NCBI GenBank assembly: GCA_024636935.1 | Contig: JAGXGC010000022.1 | Coordinates: 62,001 to 126,000, forward strand | Direction: 5' to 3' | DNA length: 64,000 nt | From: Sideroxydans sp. | GTDB taxonomy: Bacteria; Pseudomonadota; Gammaproteobacteria; Burkholderiales; Gallionellaceae | In this document: in pieces, positions 19,217 through 28,674 of the stretch | How the letters are laid out: every line of letters starts with the position of its first letter | Numbering within the stretch: the stretch's first letter is position 1 | Notes under the pieces: model-generated | Told to the model about the DNA's origin: nothing | What the model saw: only the letters and a program-made list of their open reading frames with translations | Database searches by the model: none | Position numbers and translations under genes: made by a program

Positions 19217-19924
19217 TTAAATTCTGTTCGGTAAAGCTGCTTCATCCATAAACCATTCAGCATCCAGCACCTGTGCCGCAGGCAATTGTTCTCCCTGCGC
19301 GATACTTTGCAGCGCCGCCCGCTTGCCACTGCCCGCCACCAGAAACAACTTATGGCTCGCGGCATTCAATGTCGCCATGCCGAGGCTGACGCGCTGCGGT
19401 GGCGGCTTGGGTGCGTCATCCACAGCCACGGCAATGGCAATGCTTTCCAGTGCCGGATTATTCGGGAACAGGCTGGCGGTGTGCCCATCTTCGCCCATGC
19501 CCAGCAAAACTATGTCCAGCGCACCGGCCTGCGCCAGTTCTTGTGCGTAGCGCAGTGCTGCCTCCTCTGCGCCCAGTTCGACCGGCATCGGATGTACTTG
19601 CTCCGCAGGTATCGGGACATGTTGCAGCAAGGTGCGCATCGCCATGTCATCGTTTCGTTGCGCATCACCTGCCGGCAAACAACGCTCATCTCCGAAATAG
19701 ATGTGGATATTCGCCCAGGGCAACGACAGTCCGCGCAACTTTTCATAACACTGTTGCGGTGTGCCACCGCCTGCCAAAGCGATGCGGCACACACCTTGTT
19801 GCGCAACACATGCTTGCACCAGTTCCGCGATGCGCTGTGACACGGCATCCGCCAGCGCCCCTGCATCGGCATACACATTCACCTGCTTTGCACCGGGCAA
19901 GACAAACTGACTACGTGATGTCAT
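19217..19924 (-). CDS. pgl: 6-phosphogluconolactonase
   Basis: Pgl hydrolyses 6-phosphogluconolactone, the second step of the oxidative pentose-phosphate pathway. The 235-residue protein has the DevB-type motifs RIALAGGGTPQQCYEKL, IYFGDERCLPAGD and VLLGMGEDGHTASLFP. The ATG at 19,924 is favoured over longer in-frame starts because it begins one base after the zwf stop, a typical coupled arrangement. It lies between zwf and gnd. Confidence 0.95.
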   Translation of the reverse strand: MTSRSQFVLPGAKQVNVYADAGALADAVSQRIAELVQACVAQQGVCRIALAGGGTPQQCYEKLRGLSLPWANIHIYFGDERCLPAGDAQRNDDMAMRTLLQHVPIPAEQVHPMPVELGAEEAALRYAQELAQAGALDIVLLGMGEDGHTASLFPNNPALESIAIAVAVDDAPKPPPQRVSLGMATLNAASHKLFLVAGSGKRAALQSIAQGEQLPAAQVLDAEWFMDEAALPNRI

Positions 19925-19925
19925 C

Positions 19926-21431
19926 TCAATACGCTTCGATCTTGGCACCATCCAGATTCAGGGAGTGCCGCCAGAACTGGTCCTCCCGATCGAACAAGCG
20001 GTAGGTACCGCGTGGCCCCCAACTGCCCGCCGGATAGGTGTTGATCAGATCGCGTTCCATCGCCCACACTTTGAGTACAGGATCGACCACGCGCCATGCC
20101 GCTTCCACCTCGTCGATACGCAGGAACAGTGAATGGTCGCCGTTCATGACATCCAGCAGCAGTCCTTCATAAGCATCGAAATCTTCCTCGCCATGTTTGC
20201 GATAGGTCGCATCCAGACTGATGGCACGTGTCTGCACATCCAGCCCCGGCACCTTCACCTGCAATTCCATCTTCAGGCAATCGTTTGGCTGTATGCCGAG
20301 CATGATCCAATTCGGCGGCGGCGGCCCTTGGCGGGTGTGGCGCAGCAAGTCCTTGGGGGGTGCCTTAAAGCGGATGCAGATCGCAGAACTATTCTCCGGC
20401 ATGCGTTTGCCGGTGCGCAGATAGAACGGCACACCCGCCCAGCGCCAGTTGTCGACGAACAGCTTCATCGCGGCATAGGTCTCTGTGACGCTGTCCTGAG
20501 CAACATTCTTTTCTTCCAGATACCCGGGCACCGACTTGCCGTCGATCGTGCCGCTGGCATATTGGCCACGGAAGGCATGCGCATGCACGGCGTTCTGGGT
20601 GATGGGGCGGATGGATTTCAGCACCTTCACTTTCTCGTCGCGCAGATGCTCCGCCGCCATACTCACGGGCGGCTCCATCGCCACCAAAGCCATCAATTGC
20701 AACAGATGGCTCTGGATCATGTCGCGCAAAGCACCCGCCCCCTCGTAATAATCGGCGCGATTCTCAACCCCCATCGTTTCGGAATGGGTGATCTGAACAT
20801 GGTCGATGTAGTGGTTGTTCCACAGCGGCTCCAGCAACAGATTGGCGAAGCGGAACACCATGATGTTCTGCACAGTCCCTTTGCCCAGATAGTGATCGAT
20901 ACGGAAGATCTGAGGCTCGTCCAGATGACGATAAAGACTGGCTTGCAGAGTCTGGGCAGAGAGCAGGTCATAGCCGAATGGCTTCTCGATCACCACACGA
21001 CGCCATCCATTCTGCTGCTTCAACAGACCGGCTTCGCCCAACTTGGCGACGATGCCCGGATAGTCGGCAGGACGCACCGCCATGTAGAACACCGCGTTTG
21101 GCGGGAATGTAGGATCCTTGTTCAGCAATACACCGAGACGGCCATATGCGTCATCGTCGCCGATAGGTACCGCGAAATAGTGCAAGCGCGCGCAGAAACG
21201 CTCCAACGCTATCTCATCGATCTTAGTGCCGTGTTTTTCGCGCAAGATGTCGCGCACCACAGTCAACCAGGCATCGCGCTCATATTGGCCGATATCACAA
21301 CCTAGGATCACCAGATGATCCGGCAAGCGCTGCAATGTCTCCAGATGGTAGAGGGCAGGGATCAATTTCTTGCGGCTCAGATTTCCACCCGCCCCAAAAA
21401 AGATCAACGTACAAGGATCCATCTTCTTCAT
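19926..21431 (-). CDS. zwf: Glucose-6-phosphate 1-dehydrogenase
   Basis: Zwf catalyses the first oxidative pentose-phosphate step and produces NADPH. The 501-residue protein has the nucleotide-binding start IFFGAGGNLSRKKLIPALY (an Asn where many have Asp), the substrate site FRIDHYLGKGTVQNIMVFRF near residue 180, and the normal family length. The start ATG has GGGGAG about seven bases upstream. It is the first gene of the zwf-pgl-gnd operon. In a diazotroph this pathway could supply reductant, but the cluster here has no nif-type promoter that I can see. Confidence 0.97.
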   Translation of the reverse strand: MKKMDPCTLIFFGAGGNLSRKKLIPALYHLETLQRLPDHLVILGCDIGQYERDAWLTVVRDILREKHGTKIDEIALERFCARLHYFAVPIGDDDAYGRLGVLLNKDPTFPPNAVFYMAVRPADYPGIVAKLGEAGLLKQQNGWRRVVIEKPFGYDLLSAQTLQASLYRHLDEPQIFRIDHYLGKGTVQNIMVFRFANLLLEPLWNNHYIDHVQITHSETMGVENRADYYEGAGALRDMIQSHLLQLMALVAMEPPVSMAAEHLRDEKVKVLKSIRPITQNAVHAHAFRGQYASGTIDGKSVPGYLEEKNVAQDSVTETYAAMKLFVDNWRWAGVPFYLRTGKRMPENSSAICIRFKAPPKDLLRHTRQGPPPPNWIMLGIQPNDCLKMELQVKVPGLDVQTRAISLDATYRKHGEEDFDAYEGLLLDVMNGDHSLFLRIDEVEAAWRVVDPVLKVWAMERDLINTYPAGSWGPRGTYRLFDREDQFWRHSLNLDGAKIEAY

Positions 21432-21540
21432 TTACATCTCCCCCATTCGAACCATCAATTGAACACCCACTCCTGTGTTCATTCACGCCAATCAACTACG
21501 CGCCCCGCTCGCAGTCTGGCACAGATTGCCGATGCCGTCC

Positions 21541-22872
21541 TCAATCCCCAAGCCGCGACCTGACCATCCCGATGTGGGTGCGCAGTTCATACAGGTGGCT
21601 TGAGAATGCGACCGGCAATCGCAAGTGATTGACTTTGTTTTCGATACCATCCAATTCACGGCGGAAGCGTGCAATATCGGCCGGCGGTTTAGCGGTGCGC
21701 AATTGCAACTCAAGGAAACGCAACTCGCCGTACAGTTTGTGGATGCGCGACTTGATCAGCCAATTGTAGATAGCGGGAGCTGCCCTGCTCAGCGGAATGG
21801 CCAAGGCCAGCAGCGGTAACAAAATGATCAGCACACGGCTGACGAAGGTGGCGGCCCAATATGGCAAGTAACGATCGAGGAAGGGCGGGCCGGATTTATA
21901 GAAATACTCCGCCTGACTGCTCAGCTCGAAATCGGAATCCTTGTCCGCCGGAAACTCATGCTCATCTTGCAACATGCCCGCATTGCCATGCACACGCGTC
22001 AGCACCTTGAGCAGCAGATAGGTCAGCGCCGGATGCAGGGAATCGCGCGCCACCAAAGTGACAGTGGGTGCCAACATATGCACGCGGTGTGGCGGGATAT
22101 TGGTTTGCAGACTCAGGGCGCTTTCCGGCAACTCCAAGTGATGCAAGAAACTGTACTGGCGCGCGATAGCCTCGGCATCGTTCAGATCGACCAGCGACAC
22201 ACGGGGTATCTTAGCCACCTCGGCGATCAGCGGTGAATTCGGCACACCTGTCTGAAAGATCACATCCACGATGTCATGCCGCAAGGCTTCCATGGAATCG
22301 TCCAGGCCGATCTCGTACAGCGTGGCGTTCTGCTCGCTCACCCCGGACGCATCCAGCAACACTTTGGTCAACAGTCGTGTACTGCTATCCGGTCGGCCCA
22401 CGCCGATGCGCAAACCCTTGAGCTGCGACAGGTGCTCGATCTTCTGCTTGCCCTTGTGGAATATCCACAGCGGCTCGTAGTACAAGCTGCCCAGAGATTC
22501 CAAGCCCACCGTGGACTGTCCGCCCGCCATGCCGCCCGGCACGAAAGCCAGATCGACACCGGAATTTTCATTGCGCAATTCATCAAGGCTCTGCATCGGC
22601 CCTTCCGTCTCGCGGATCTCCAACGTGATGCCGTCCTGTTGCAACAGCGCGCCGTACAAACTGGCATACGCCTGATAGTTGCCGTCCTCTTTGCTGATGG
22701 AGATCACCATCTTCTTCGGCGGCGCAGGATCGATCATCCAGTATGCAAGCAACAGGATCGCGACTAACGCGACCAGATACGGCAACGCCGCCTTGAACGC
22801 CTCCATCGGCAACGAGACGTGCAATTCCTCGCGCGCCTCTTCGGTATTTATCTCTCGGTTTTCTTCAGACAT
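21541..22872 (-). CDS. TAXI-family solute-binding protein, membrane-anchored
   Basis: The 443-residue protein resembles TAXI (TRAP-associated extracytoplasmic immunogenic) binding proteins in its central 250 residues: SISKEDGNYQAYASLYGALLQQ, DLAFVPGGMAGG and VDVIFQTGVPNSPLI. It is anchored by an N-terminal span (about 28-46), and a second hydrophobic segment near residue 345 is followed by a basic C-terminal helical tail. No TRAP permease genes are adjacent, so it may act as a sensor or orphan receptor. It lies between zwf and the end of the nifE operon on the same strand. Confidence 0.8.
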   Translation of the reverse strand: MSEENREINTEEAREELHVSLPMEAFKAALPYLVALVAILLLAYWMIDPAPPKKMVISISKEDGNYQAYASLYGALLQQDGITLEIRETEGPMQSLDELRNENSGVDLAFVPGGMAGGQSTVGLESLGSLYYEPLWIFHKGKQKIEHLSQLKGLRIGVGRPDSSTRLLTKVLLDASGVSEQNATLYEIGLDDSMEALRHDIVDVIFQTGVPNSPLIAEVAKIPRVSLVDLNDAEAIARQYSFLHHLELPESALSLQTNIPPHRVHMLAPTVTLVARDSLHPALTYLLLKVLTRVHGNAGMLQDEHEFPADKDSDFELSSQAEYFYKSGPPFLDRYLPYWAATFVSRVLIILLPLLALAIPLSRAAPAIYNWLIKSRIHKLYGELRFLELQLRTAKPPADIARFRRELDGIENKVNHLRLPVAFSSHLYELRTHIGMVRSRLGD

Positions 22873-22955
22873 GATGCGGGCCTTCCAATGCTGCGGCAGA
22901 GCTGCCGCGGATGGTGCGCATCATAGCCGTTCGGCCAATTTCGTGGCGTGTCGGC

Positions 22956-23330
22956 TTACAGGGCGGGGATCAAAGTTGCTTCGCTGCTGATACTGTCTAC
23001 ATTGCCCCAAGCGGTGACCATCTCCACGAACCATCGCCCATCGCGCGGGTGCGGACAGAAGATGTCGTACTCGGCAAAGAAGCTGCCGTCGCTATTGAAA
23101 GTGATCGCGCCGCAACGGTCTTTGCGTGCGTTGCGCCATATACCTTCGTAGCCCGGCAATTGATTGGCGGGATCGACAACCTGAGTGAACTGCACCGCAG
23201 CGAGTTCTATCCGCGGTGCAGCGCCGGTCGCGGTGAATCGCTCGGCTTCCATCTGCAAGGCTGCGACGATACGTTTCGCCACGGCCTCCAACGCGGCAGG
23301 TAACTGCCGCGATGTGTCCAGAATTACCAT
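22956..23330 (-). CDS. Conserved protein of unknown function at the end of the nifE operon
   Basis: No domain is recognised with confidence in this 124-residue soluble protein. It starts inside the final bases of the upstream [2Fe-2S] ferredoxin gene (seven-base overlap), so it is translationally coupled to it. Visible segments are VVDPANQLPGYEGIWRNARK and FNSDGSFFAEYDIFCPHPR, the latter with a single cysteine. The position at the end of a nif operon suggests a minor role in nitrogenase assembly or electron supply, which is inference from context only. Confidence 0.7.
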   Translation of the reverse strand: MVILDTSRQLPAALEAVAKRIVAALQMEAERFTATGAAPRIELAAVQFTQVVDPANQLPGYEGIWRNARKDRCGAITFNSDGSFFAEYDIFCPHPRDGRWFVEMVTAWGNVDSISSEATLIPAL

Positions 23331-23647
23331 ACGTCAGCAGGTGCAACGAGGCGCTCCACCACTTTGCCGCCCAGCAGATGCTCGTCGAATATCGCGCTCA
23401 CATCTTCCTTGGTAACATTGCAGTACATCACGCCTTCCGGATACACCAACACGTTCGGACCCATACCGCACGGACCGATACAGCCGGTCGGTGTCACAGC
23501 CACTTCGGCGAAACACTGGCGCTGCTGCCACTGCTGCATGAACTCGTCCACAACGGCAGCGCAACCCTTAGCACCACATGATCCGCGCGGATGACCGGCG
23601 GGGCGATTCTGCGAACATACGAAAACGTGTCTTATTGGCTTTGGCAT
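23324..23647 (-). CDS. Thioredoxin-like [2Fe-2S] ferredoxin, nif-associated
   Basis: The 107-residue protein matches the thioredoxin-fold [2Fe-2S] ferredoxins, such as those in Azotobacter and Clostridium nif regions. Cluster ligands are likely C in HVFVCSQNRPAG, C in GSCGAKGC and the pair in TGCIGPCGMGPNVLVYPEG. The start at 23,647 has TAGGAG eight bases before it. Two bases separate it from fdxB upstream. It is expected to carry electrons or protect nitrogenase; the exact partner is not known. Confidence 0.88.
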   Translation of the reverse strand: MPKPIRHVFVCSQNRPAGHPRGSCGAKGCAAVVDEFMQQWQQRQCFAEVAVTPTGCIGPCGMGPNVLVYPEGVMYCNVTKEDVSAIFDEHLLGGKVVERLVAPADVW

Positions 23648-23649
23648 GC

Positions 23650-23940
23650 TTAGGCTCCTACTGGCATCGGTTGATGCGTGTGACATTGCTTGGGACAGAC
23701 ACGTGCGCAAGATCCGCAGCCGATGCAGTCCAGCGCATTCGCGATGGACATCACCATCATGTTGTCCTCGTCTTCGTCGTAGCTCTCGTCATCCTCGTCG
23801 CGTTCCAGCAACTCGAACACACTGCGCGGGCAGACCTTGAAGCAGCGGCCGCAGCCGATGCAGTTAGCCGGGTTCAGCTCGGTGACGAAAGTCGGTTCGT
23901 AAGGCGTGCCGCCTCGGGTTGTACCTGTGATGTTAGACAT
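23650..23940 (-). CDS. fdxB: Ferredoxin III, nif-specific
   Basis: This 96-residue ferredoxin has two cluster motifs: CIGCGRCFKVCP near residue 27 and CIGCGSCARVCPKQC near residue 72. Between them is an acidic stretch (ERDEDDESYDEDEDN) typical of nif-specific ferredoxin III. It is an electron carrier in the cytoplasm, probably serving nitrogenase or cofactor assembly. It lies between the CCE_0567-type gene and the [2Fe-2S] ferredoxin gene in a tight run. Confidence 0.93.
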   Translation of the reverse strand: MSNITGTTRGGTPYEPTFVTELNPANCIGCGRCFKVCPRSVFELLERDEDDESYDEDEDNMMVMSIANALDCIGCGSCARVCPKQCHTHQPMPVGA

Positions 23941-23955
23941 AGTTCTTTCCTTTAC

Positions 23956-24174
23956 TTAGCCTTGAGATTCTTTTTGTGCAGCAGCCAACCTTGCACTTGC
24001 CTCTGCCCACTTCTCGCACGCATCAAAAGTGGATTGCGCGATGCCTGGCAATTCCAGATAACCGGCAGGCAACTTATCTTCGACCAGATCGTGCAACTGT
24101 CCCGCCCACTCAGTAGAGATGCGTTTCAGTTTCTTCACTTCCTTGTCGAGGATCTTCAGTTCTTCTTCAGTCAT
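23956..24174 (-). CDS. CCE_0567-family metalloprotein (DUF683), nif-associated
   Basis: The 72-residue helical protein (TEEELKILDKEVKKLKRIST, then AGQLHDLVEDKLPAGYLEL) matches the small nif-associated DUF683 proteins, whose cyanobacterial member CCE_0567 was crystallised with bound metal. It regularly follows the nifX and DUF269 genes in nif clusters. The ATG at 24,174 has GGAGGG four bases upstream. The gene follows DUF269 after a 137-base gap that holds a repeat element. Its biochemical role is unknown. Confidence 0.9.
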   Translation of the reverse strand: MTEEELKILDKEVKKLKRISTEWAGQLHDLVEDKLPAGYLELPGIAQSTFDACEKWAEASARLAAAQKESQG

Positions 24175-24196
24175 ATTTCCCTCCAATATTCCGGTT

Positions 24197-24303
24197 CCAT
24201 TTCGAAGGTCAAACAAGGCGGCAACGAGCTCACGACGCAGGCAGTACAAGAAGTACGACAAGGAGTGAGCGAGGCAGCCAACGCCGTTTCACCGATGAAA
24301 TGG
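24197..24303. repeat. Inverted-repeat element with central GTAC hairpin inside the nifE operon
   Basis: CCATTTC (24,197-24,203) and GAAATGG (24,297-24,303) bound the segment, and GTAC-AAGAA-GTAC (24,244-24,256) lies near its centre. Longer imperfect arms (GGCGGCAACGAGCTCAC and GTGAGCGAGGCAGCCAACGCC) pair between these. The architecture matches the element after ahcY at 2146-2281. It separates the DUF269 gene from the CCE_0567-type gene and might affect mRNA stability. Confidence 0.6.
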
Positions 24304-24311
24304 AAGTGGAA

Positions 24312-24767
24312 TTACATACCTGCGACATCCGGGTGTTTGCCGATGATCTCCAGTGCAACGGCGAGCAGCTTGTCGCCCTCGTCCTTCATCTTGGACAGGC
24401 TCTCGTAACCGTAGCGGTGCACGTCACGCAATGTCTTGTCCATCACCACCAGCTTGCCAACGGTGATCAAGCCGCGGCCGAAACCCTCGTGTGTGATGTT
24501 GATCATCGGCACAGCCATCTGACCGCATTCTTTTTCGATCAGCGAAGCGATAGCGTTGTAGAAACACTTGATGCGCGACAGCAGGATCTCGTCTGGATCG
24601 CCGATGATCGGGATCTCGCGTTTCTGCTCCTTGGTCAGAACATACGGCGCGAGGACGCGCTCGGCAGGCCAGCCGTCGTAAGTACCGTAGCTGTCGACGG
24701 CGCGCATCTGCTTGACCATCTCCTTGATGAAATCAGTGCCCATCAATGGATCTGTTTCTTGAGTCAT
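24312..24767 (-). CDS. NifX-associated nitrogen fixation protein (DUF269)
   Basis: This 151-residue protein is the DUF269 family protein that almost always follows nifX. Recognisable parts are FIKEMVKQMRAVDSYGTYDG near the start and GRGLITVGKLVVMDKTLRDVHRYG. It is cytoplasmic and implicated by context in FeMo-cofactor assembly. The ATG at 24,767 overlaps the stop of the RseC-like gene as ATGA, so the two are translated together. The family call is firm; its biochemical role is not known. Confidence 0.93.
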   Translation of the reverse strand: MTQETDPLMGTDFIKEMVKQMRAVDSYGTYDGWPAERVLAPYVLTKEQKREIPIIGDPDEILLSRIKCFYNAIASLIEKECGQMAVPMINITHEGFGRGLITVGKLVVMDKTLRDVHRYGYESLSKMKDEGDKLLAVALEIIGKHPDVAGM

Positions 24768-25192
24768 TGTGTTTCTCCTTTGGTTGAACTTGTTTCTACG
24801 ACTACACGCGGCGCCCAGTTGGACACACGCGCCAAAACGAAACCACTTGCCGCACCGACGGCCGCGCCCAGCACCGCCCCGACATCGCCCCATCCTGCCG
24901 AGGTCGCGATGCCCGCGCCTGTCACCGCCGCCACGCAGGGCAACAGATAAGCCAGCAGACCGGCTTTGATCAGATCACTCTCGCTCAGCGACAACTGCAA
25001 TTCATCACCGGCGCGCACATTCGCATCGCACTGCACAGAGATGGTCTTGCGACGCGATGAAAAATATTTACCCAGCCCGGACACGCCGCATGACTCGCGC
25101 GAAGCACAGCCGCCGCAGCCGGACTTTTCAGTCGGCTCCACGTGCGCCATACCGTCGGCGACCGACACTACGCGCACGGGTGCGGCGATCAT
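24764..25192 (-). CDS. RseC-family membrane protein embedded in the nif operon
   Basis: This 142-residue protein has the RseC/MucC layout: a short N-terminal domain with a cysteine cluster CGGCASRESCGVSGLG (about residues 27-42), then two membrane spans (about 75-95 and 97-118) and a cytoplasmic tail. RseC takes part in the SoxR-reducing system together with Rsx/Rnf and in sigma-E signalling. Here it overlaps nifX (ATGA) and the DUF269 gene (ATGA), so it is produced with them. A link to electron transfer, for example via an Rnf complex elsewhere, is inference. Confidence 0.85.
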   Translation of the reverse strand: MIAAPVRVVSVADGMAHVEPTEKSGCGGCASRESCGVSGLGKYFSSRRKTISVQCDANVRAGDELQLSLSESDLIKAGLLAYLLPCVAAVTGAGIATSAGWGDVGAVLGAAVGAASGFVLARVSNWAPRVVVETSSTKGETQ

Positions 25193-25599
25193 TCCTGCCA
25201 CTCCTCGTCGTCTGCGAAACTCTTGCCCGACTGCTTCTTCATATGTTTCGCCAGCCACACCGGCGGCTCTTCCACCATATTCTTCTGTAGGCCGTTCAAT
25301 AATTCTTCGATGGCCGAACCTTCATCCACACGCATCGGCTGGATGCCGCCTGCCAACAATTGCTGGATCGCCGAAGCACCCGCCGCGTTGCAATACACCG
25401 CCGCGCAATCACCAAGCAGTTCCACCTTCGCGGCCAACTTGCCTTCGTGTCCGTCCATCGCGGTCTCGATGAACTCGGCCACCTCGATCAACTTCGCGTC
25501 ATCCTCGCTCACCTCATAAATCGCGAAAGATTCCGCTGCACCGAAGTGCTGGTTCACCGCCTTGCGGTCGCTGGTGGCGAATGCGATCTTCACAGTCAT
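25189..25599 (-). CDS. nifX: Nitrogen fixation protein NifX
   Basis: NifX binds the FeMo-cofactor precursor (NifB-co/VK-cluster) and passes it within the NifEN assembly line. The 136-residue protein has the NifX/NafY fold with VKIAFATSDRKAVNQHFGAAE at the start and AAVYCNAAGASAIQQLLAGGIQPMRV later. The ATG at 25,599 has AAGGAGG about five bases upstream. It follows nifN after ten bases and overlaps the RseC-like gene. Confidence 0.94.
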   Translation of the reverse strand: MTVKIAFATSDRKAVNQHFGAAESFAIYEVSEDDAKLIEVAEFIETAMDGHEGKLAAKVELLGDCAAVYCNAAGASAIQQLLAGGIQPMRVDEGSAIEELLNGLQKNMVEEPPVWLAKHMKKQSGKSFADDEEWQE

Positions 25600-25609
25600 G
25601 TCAGCCTCC

Positions 25610-27001
25610 TTAGTGTGTTTGACCAGACGCAGGTGTCGCACGACTCTCTCCTGTCCGCTGTGCATAGATGGAGACAAAAGGTTCAGGCTCGCTATGCCCG
25701 TGCTCCACCAGTAAGTTCGCCAGATCGAATAGCGACTGGCGCGTTCCGCGATAACCCACCCACAGGCGCTGATAACCGCCCAGCAGATCGTATTGTGGGA
25801 AACCTGCGCGCAGCAGCGGCACGCCGAGACGGCGTGATGTCTCCACCGCATGCGAATTGCTGATGACCAGTTGTGCGCCGTTGCGCTTGGCTGTGTTCTC
25901 GAGGTCTTCCAGATCGCCGATAGCCACTTGCTCTGCCACCACGCTCGCCAGAATGTGAGCGCGCGCCGGTGCGACAGCGGCCACCACTTCGCAACCCATC
26001 TCCGTCACCAGACGCGATAAGCCATAGAGCAGATCAGCATCCGCCGCGATCGCGACGCGCGCGAAGCCCAACATGAAGTGCACATCCACCATCGCGTCCT
26101 GCAACTGCGCGCGCTGGCGTTCGATCTTCTCCGGCACCGGCTTGCCGCTGATGGCGGCCAGTGCAGAAACAAAACTATCCACCGCTTCCAAACCCATCAA
26201 ACAATCGAAGCGATAGTCCGGCACGCCGGTCTGCGCTTTGAGCACGTCCGCCGCATCGAACAAAGAATTACCCAGCACCAAAGTTGCGATAGATTCGCCC
26301 ATAGTGGAGATGTCGGAAACCGGTGTGCCACCCACAGTGAGTGGAGAGCTTTCCATCTCGGTCAAATGGCCGTCGAGTGAATCGCCGATGTCCGGCAACA
26401 CCAAGGGACGCAGTCCAAATGCTTCAATCAATTCTTTGAGGTGTTCCACATCACCCGGTGTTAGGAAAGAACCGGCCAACACATTGACCTGTTTCTTGCG
26501 CTTACCCACGTTGCCCGTCTTTTCCGGCAGCATCACTTCCAATGTCGCCTTCACCGCCAATGCGTAACCGCTTTCCAAACAACCGGTGAAGTCCGGTGTA
26601 TTCACCGGCACCACGGGGATGTGCGCATACTCGGGATGCTTGGCATAGAAAGTCTTCACCAGACGTTTGATGTCCGTGCCCTGCGTTTCAGAAAGGCCGG
26701 TGGTCGGCAGACCGATCAACGATGGCTTGCTCTTCTCGCACACCGCTCGCAGACCTTCGACCACGTTCTCGTCCGCATTCATCACGGTGGAGACTTGATC
26801 CATCGCAGTGGTCTGCAAAGGGATCGGCTCGCGAAAATGGCGCACGAAGAACACCTTGCCAAACGCGGTGCAGCCCTGCGAACCGTGCAGCATCGGAATG
26901 GCTTTATTGATGCCCAGGAAAGCAAGCGAGGCGCCGAGTGGCTGGCTGGCCTTGAGCGGATTCACCGCGAGTGCTTTATTGCGTTTCAGTATCTCGGCCA
27001 T
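25610..27001 (-). CDS. nifN: Nitrogenase iron-molybdenum cofactor biosynthesis protein NifN
   Basis: NifN pairs with NifE as the scaffold on which FeMo-cofactor is finished. The 463-residue protein starts [20 protein letters not shown], followed by [30 protein letters not shown], which is the NifK-like P-cluster region, and [14 protein letters not shown]. The length is normal. It is separated from nifE by a repeat element of 133 bases and is followed by nifX. Confidence 0.97.
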   Translation of the reverse strand: MAEILKRNKALAVNPLKASQPLGASLAFLGINKAIPMLHGSQGCTAFGKVFFVRHFREPIPLQTTAMDQVSTVMNADENVVEGLRAVCEKSKPSLIGLPTTGLSETQGTDIKRLVKTFYAKHPEYAHIPVVPVNTPDFTGCLESGYALAVKATLEVMLPEKTGNVGKRKKQVNVLAGSFLTPGDVEHLKELIEAFGLRPLVLPDIGDSLDGHLTEMESSPLTVGGTPVSDISTMGESIATLVLGNSLFDAADVLKAQTGVPDYRFDCLMGLEAVDSFVSALAAISGKPVPEKIERQRAQLQDAMVDVHFMLGFARVAIAADADLLYGLSRLVTEMGCEVVAAVAPARAHILASVVAEQVAIGDLEDLENTAKRNGAQLVISNSHAVETSRRLGVPLLRAGFPQYDLLGGYQRLWVGYRGTRQSLFDLANLLVEHGHSEPEPFVSIYAQRTGESRATPASGQTH

Positions 27002-27012
27002 GTCACACCTCC

Positions 27013-27145
27013 GTCATTCCGGCGCAGGCCGGAATCCAGTTGAAAGAATGACCCCGCGCAGCGGGACAACGATGGTTCAGCGATTCGTTTTGTCCGCTAC
27101 GCGGGCTATATGTTTTCGCTGGATTCCGGCCTGCGCCGGAATGAC
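27013..27145. repeat. Inverted-repeat element, copy 2 (ATTCCGGC type), between nifE and nifN
   Basis: GTCATTCCGGCGCAGGCCGG at one end and CCGGCCTGCGCCGGAATGAC at the other are exact inverse copies. The middle part, also partly self-complementary (CCCGCGCAGCGGG), has no open frame. It fills the gap between nifE and nifN without breaking either gene. Confidence 0.85.
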
Positions 27146-27172
27146 GGGTTGAATATAGAGTCGTATTCATCA

Positions 27173-28579
27173 TCACGCCCCCAACTCCACACCCGGCACA
27201 CTCGACTTCGCCCACGGTGCTGGTTTGCGTACGCCCGGCCATACCGGGCTCTGGATGGTCAGCGCGAGCTGGCGGGCAAGTTCGATCATGCCGCTGTAGC
27301 CCTCGTAACCGAATTCACGCTCCTGATTGATGTCAAGGAATGGGATGCGCGCTTTCAACGCGGTGTACATATTGCGGCCACCCGCGATGAGGATGTCGGC
27401 TTGATATTCCTTCACCACGCCGAGCAATGCCTTGGGGCTACCGTCGGTGATCATCTTGGTCTTGTCACCCATGATCTCGCGGATGCGCGCCTTGTCTTCC
27501 TCGGTGGATTTGTTGGTGCCGGTGGCGACCACGTCCATACCCAAGTCTTGCAGCGCGGAAACGATGGACCACGACTTCACGCCGCCGGTATAGAGCAGCA
27601 CGCGCTTACCGCGCAGCTTCTCGCGCCACGGGTCCAGCTCAGCGTTGATCTTGGCTTCTTCGCGCGCGATCATCGCTTCGGTGCGTTCGGTCAGCGATGG
27701 GTCGTTCAGCAGTTTCGCAAAATCGCGGAAGGCATTCGAGGTATCTGTCACGCCGTAGAAGCTGCCTTCGAAGAACGGCACCTTGTGATCGGTTTGCAGT
27801 TTGCGTGCGATGTTGAGCAATGCTTTCGCGCACACCACCATGCTGGCTTCAGCGCGGTGCATGGTCTGCACTTCATGGAAGCGCGCATCGCCGGACAAAG
27901 TGCACAAGATGCGCAGGCCGAGTTCGTCGAACAACGGTGCCACGTTCCAGAACTCACCCGCGATGTTGTATTCGCCGATCAGGTTCACATCGTGCACGGT
28001 GATGCCGGGGCGTTGCAGCGCGTCAGGCACCGGCAGCGGTTCGCCCGTGCCCACCACATATTTGAACATCGCCTCACCCGCGATACGGTTGCCCAGATTC
28101 TTCGTGCCGTAGAAACCGGCACAGTCCACCGGCACCACCGGCACGCCACATTTCTCAGCGGCTGCTTTACACACCGCGCTGATGTCGTCGCCGGTCAGCG
28201 CAGGTACGCAGGTGTTGTAGACGAAGACGGCTTTCGGGGCGTAACTATCGACAGCCTGCTTGATGGAATGGAACAAGCGCTTCTCGCCGCGCCCCATGAT
28301 CACATCTTGTTCGGTCAGATCGGTAGTCATACCGATGCGATACAAAGTCGGCCCGGAAGAGCGCGTACCGCGGTTATCCCAAGAACTCCCCGCACAAGCG
28401 ATAGGCCCGTGCACGATATGTGCAACGTCAGCGATAGGCAGCAAAGCGATCTGCGCCCCATCGAACGAGCAGCCGCCCGCAGTCGCCCCAGGCTTGGGTC
28501 GCGCACAACCGGATTTCTCCTTTTTGTTATGCGTACAGGCCGGTTCGTTCAGCAGTTCGGCGATGTCCTTGGCTTGCAT
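27173..28579 (-). CDS. nifE: Nitrogenase iron-molybdenum cofactor biosynthesis protein NifE
   Basis: NifE forms the NifEN heterotetramer, a nitrogenase-like scaffold for FeMo-cofactor. The 468-residue protein has [35 protein letters not shown] with the cluster-binding cysteines near residue 65, [14 protein letters not shown], and a late [19 protein letters not shown] short cysteine-containing lead ([16 protein letters not shown]) is typical of NifE. A sigma54 promoter and a NifA box lie upstream, so this is the head of the operon. Confidence 0.97.
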   Translation of the reverse strand: MQAKDIAELLNEPACTHNKKEKSGCARPKPGATAGGCSFDGAQIALLPIADVAHIVHGPIACAGSSWDNRGTRSSGPTLYRIGMTTDLTEQDVIMGRGEKRLFHSIKQAVDSYAPKAVFVYNTCVPALTGDDISAVCKAAAEKCGVPVVPVDCAGFYGTKNLGNRIAGEAMFKYVVGTGEPLPVPDALQRPGITVHDVNLIGEYNIAGEFWNVAPLFDELGLRILCTLSGDARFHEVQTMHRAEASMVVCAKALLNIARKLQTDHKVPFFEGSFYGVTDTSNAFRDFAKLLNDPSLTERTEAMIAREEAKINAELDPWREKLRGKRVLLYTGGVKSWSIVSALQDLGMDVVATGTNKSTEEDKARIREIMGDKTKMITDGSPKALLGVVKEYQADILIAGGRNMYTALKARIPFLDINQEREFGYEGYSGMIELARQLALTIQSPVWPGVRKPAPWAKSSVPGVELGA

Positions 28580-28614
28580 GGCAGTAGGCTCACGAGTATT
28601 GACGCCCTCCTACT

Positions 28615-28631
28615 CGCAGGAAACATGCCAA
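28615..28631 (-). promoter_or_regulatory. Sigma54 promoter of the nifE operon
   Basis: On the minus strand the sequence reads TTGGCATGTTTCCTGCG, with GG and GC separated by exactly ten bases, matching the RpoN consensus TGGCACG-N4-TTGC. The predicted start site lies about 25 bases before the nifE ATG. Confidence 0.88.
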
Positions 28632-28674
28632 CCGACACAGGGTTGATTTATTGGGGATTTATGGGGAGGGGGAT

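Noticed and set aside
20133-21305. 390-codon open frame opposite zwf
   Set aside because: It mirrors zwf codon structure, has no recognisable domain and lies wholly inside a certain gene. Similar shadow frames opposite slt (14,813-16,015) and nifK (45,605-46,825) were also dropped.
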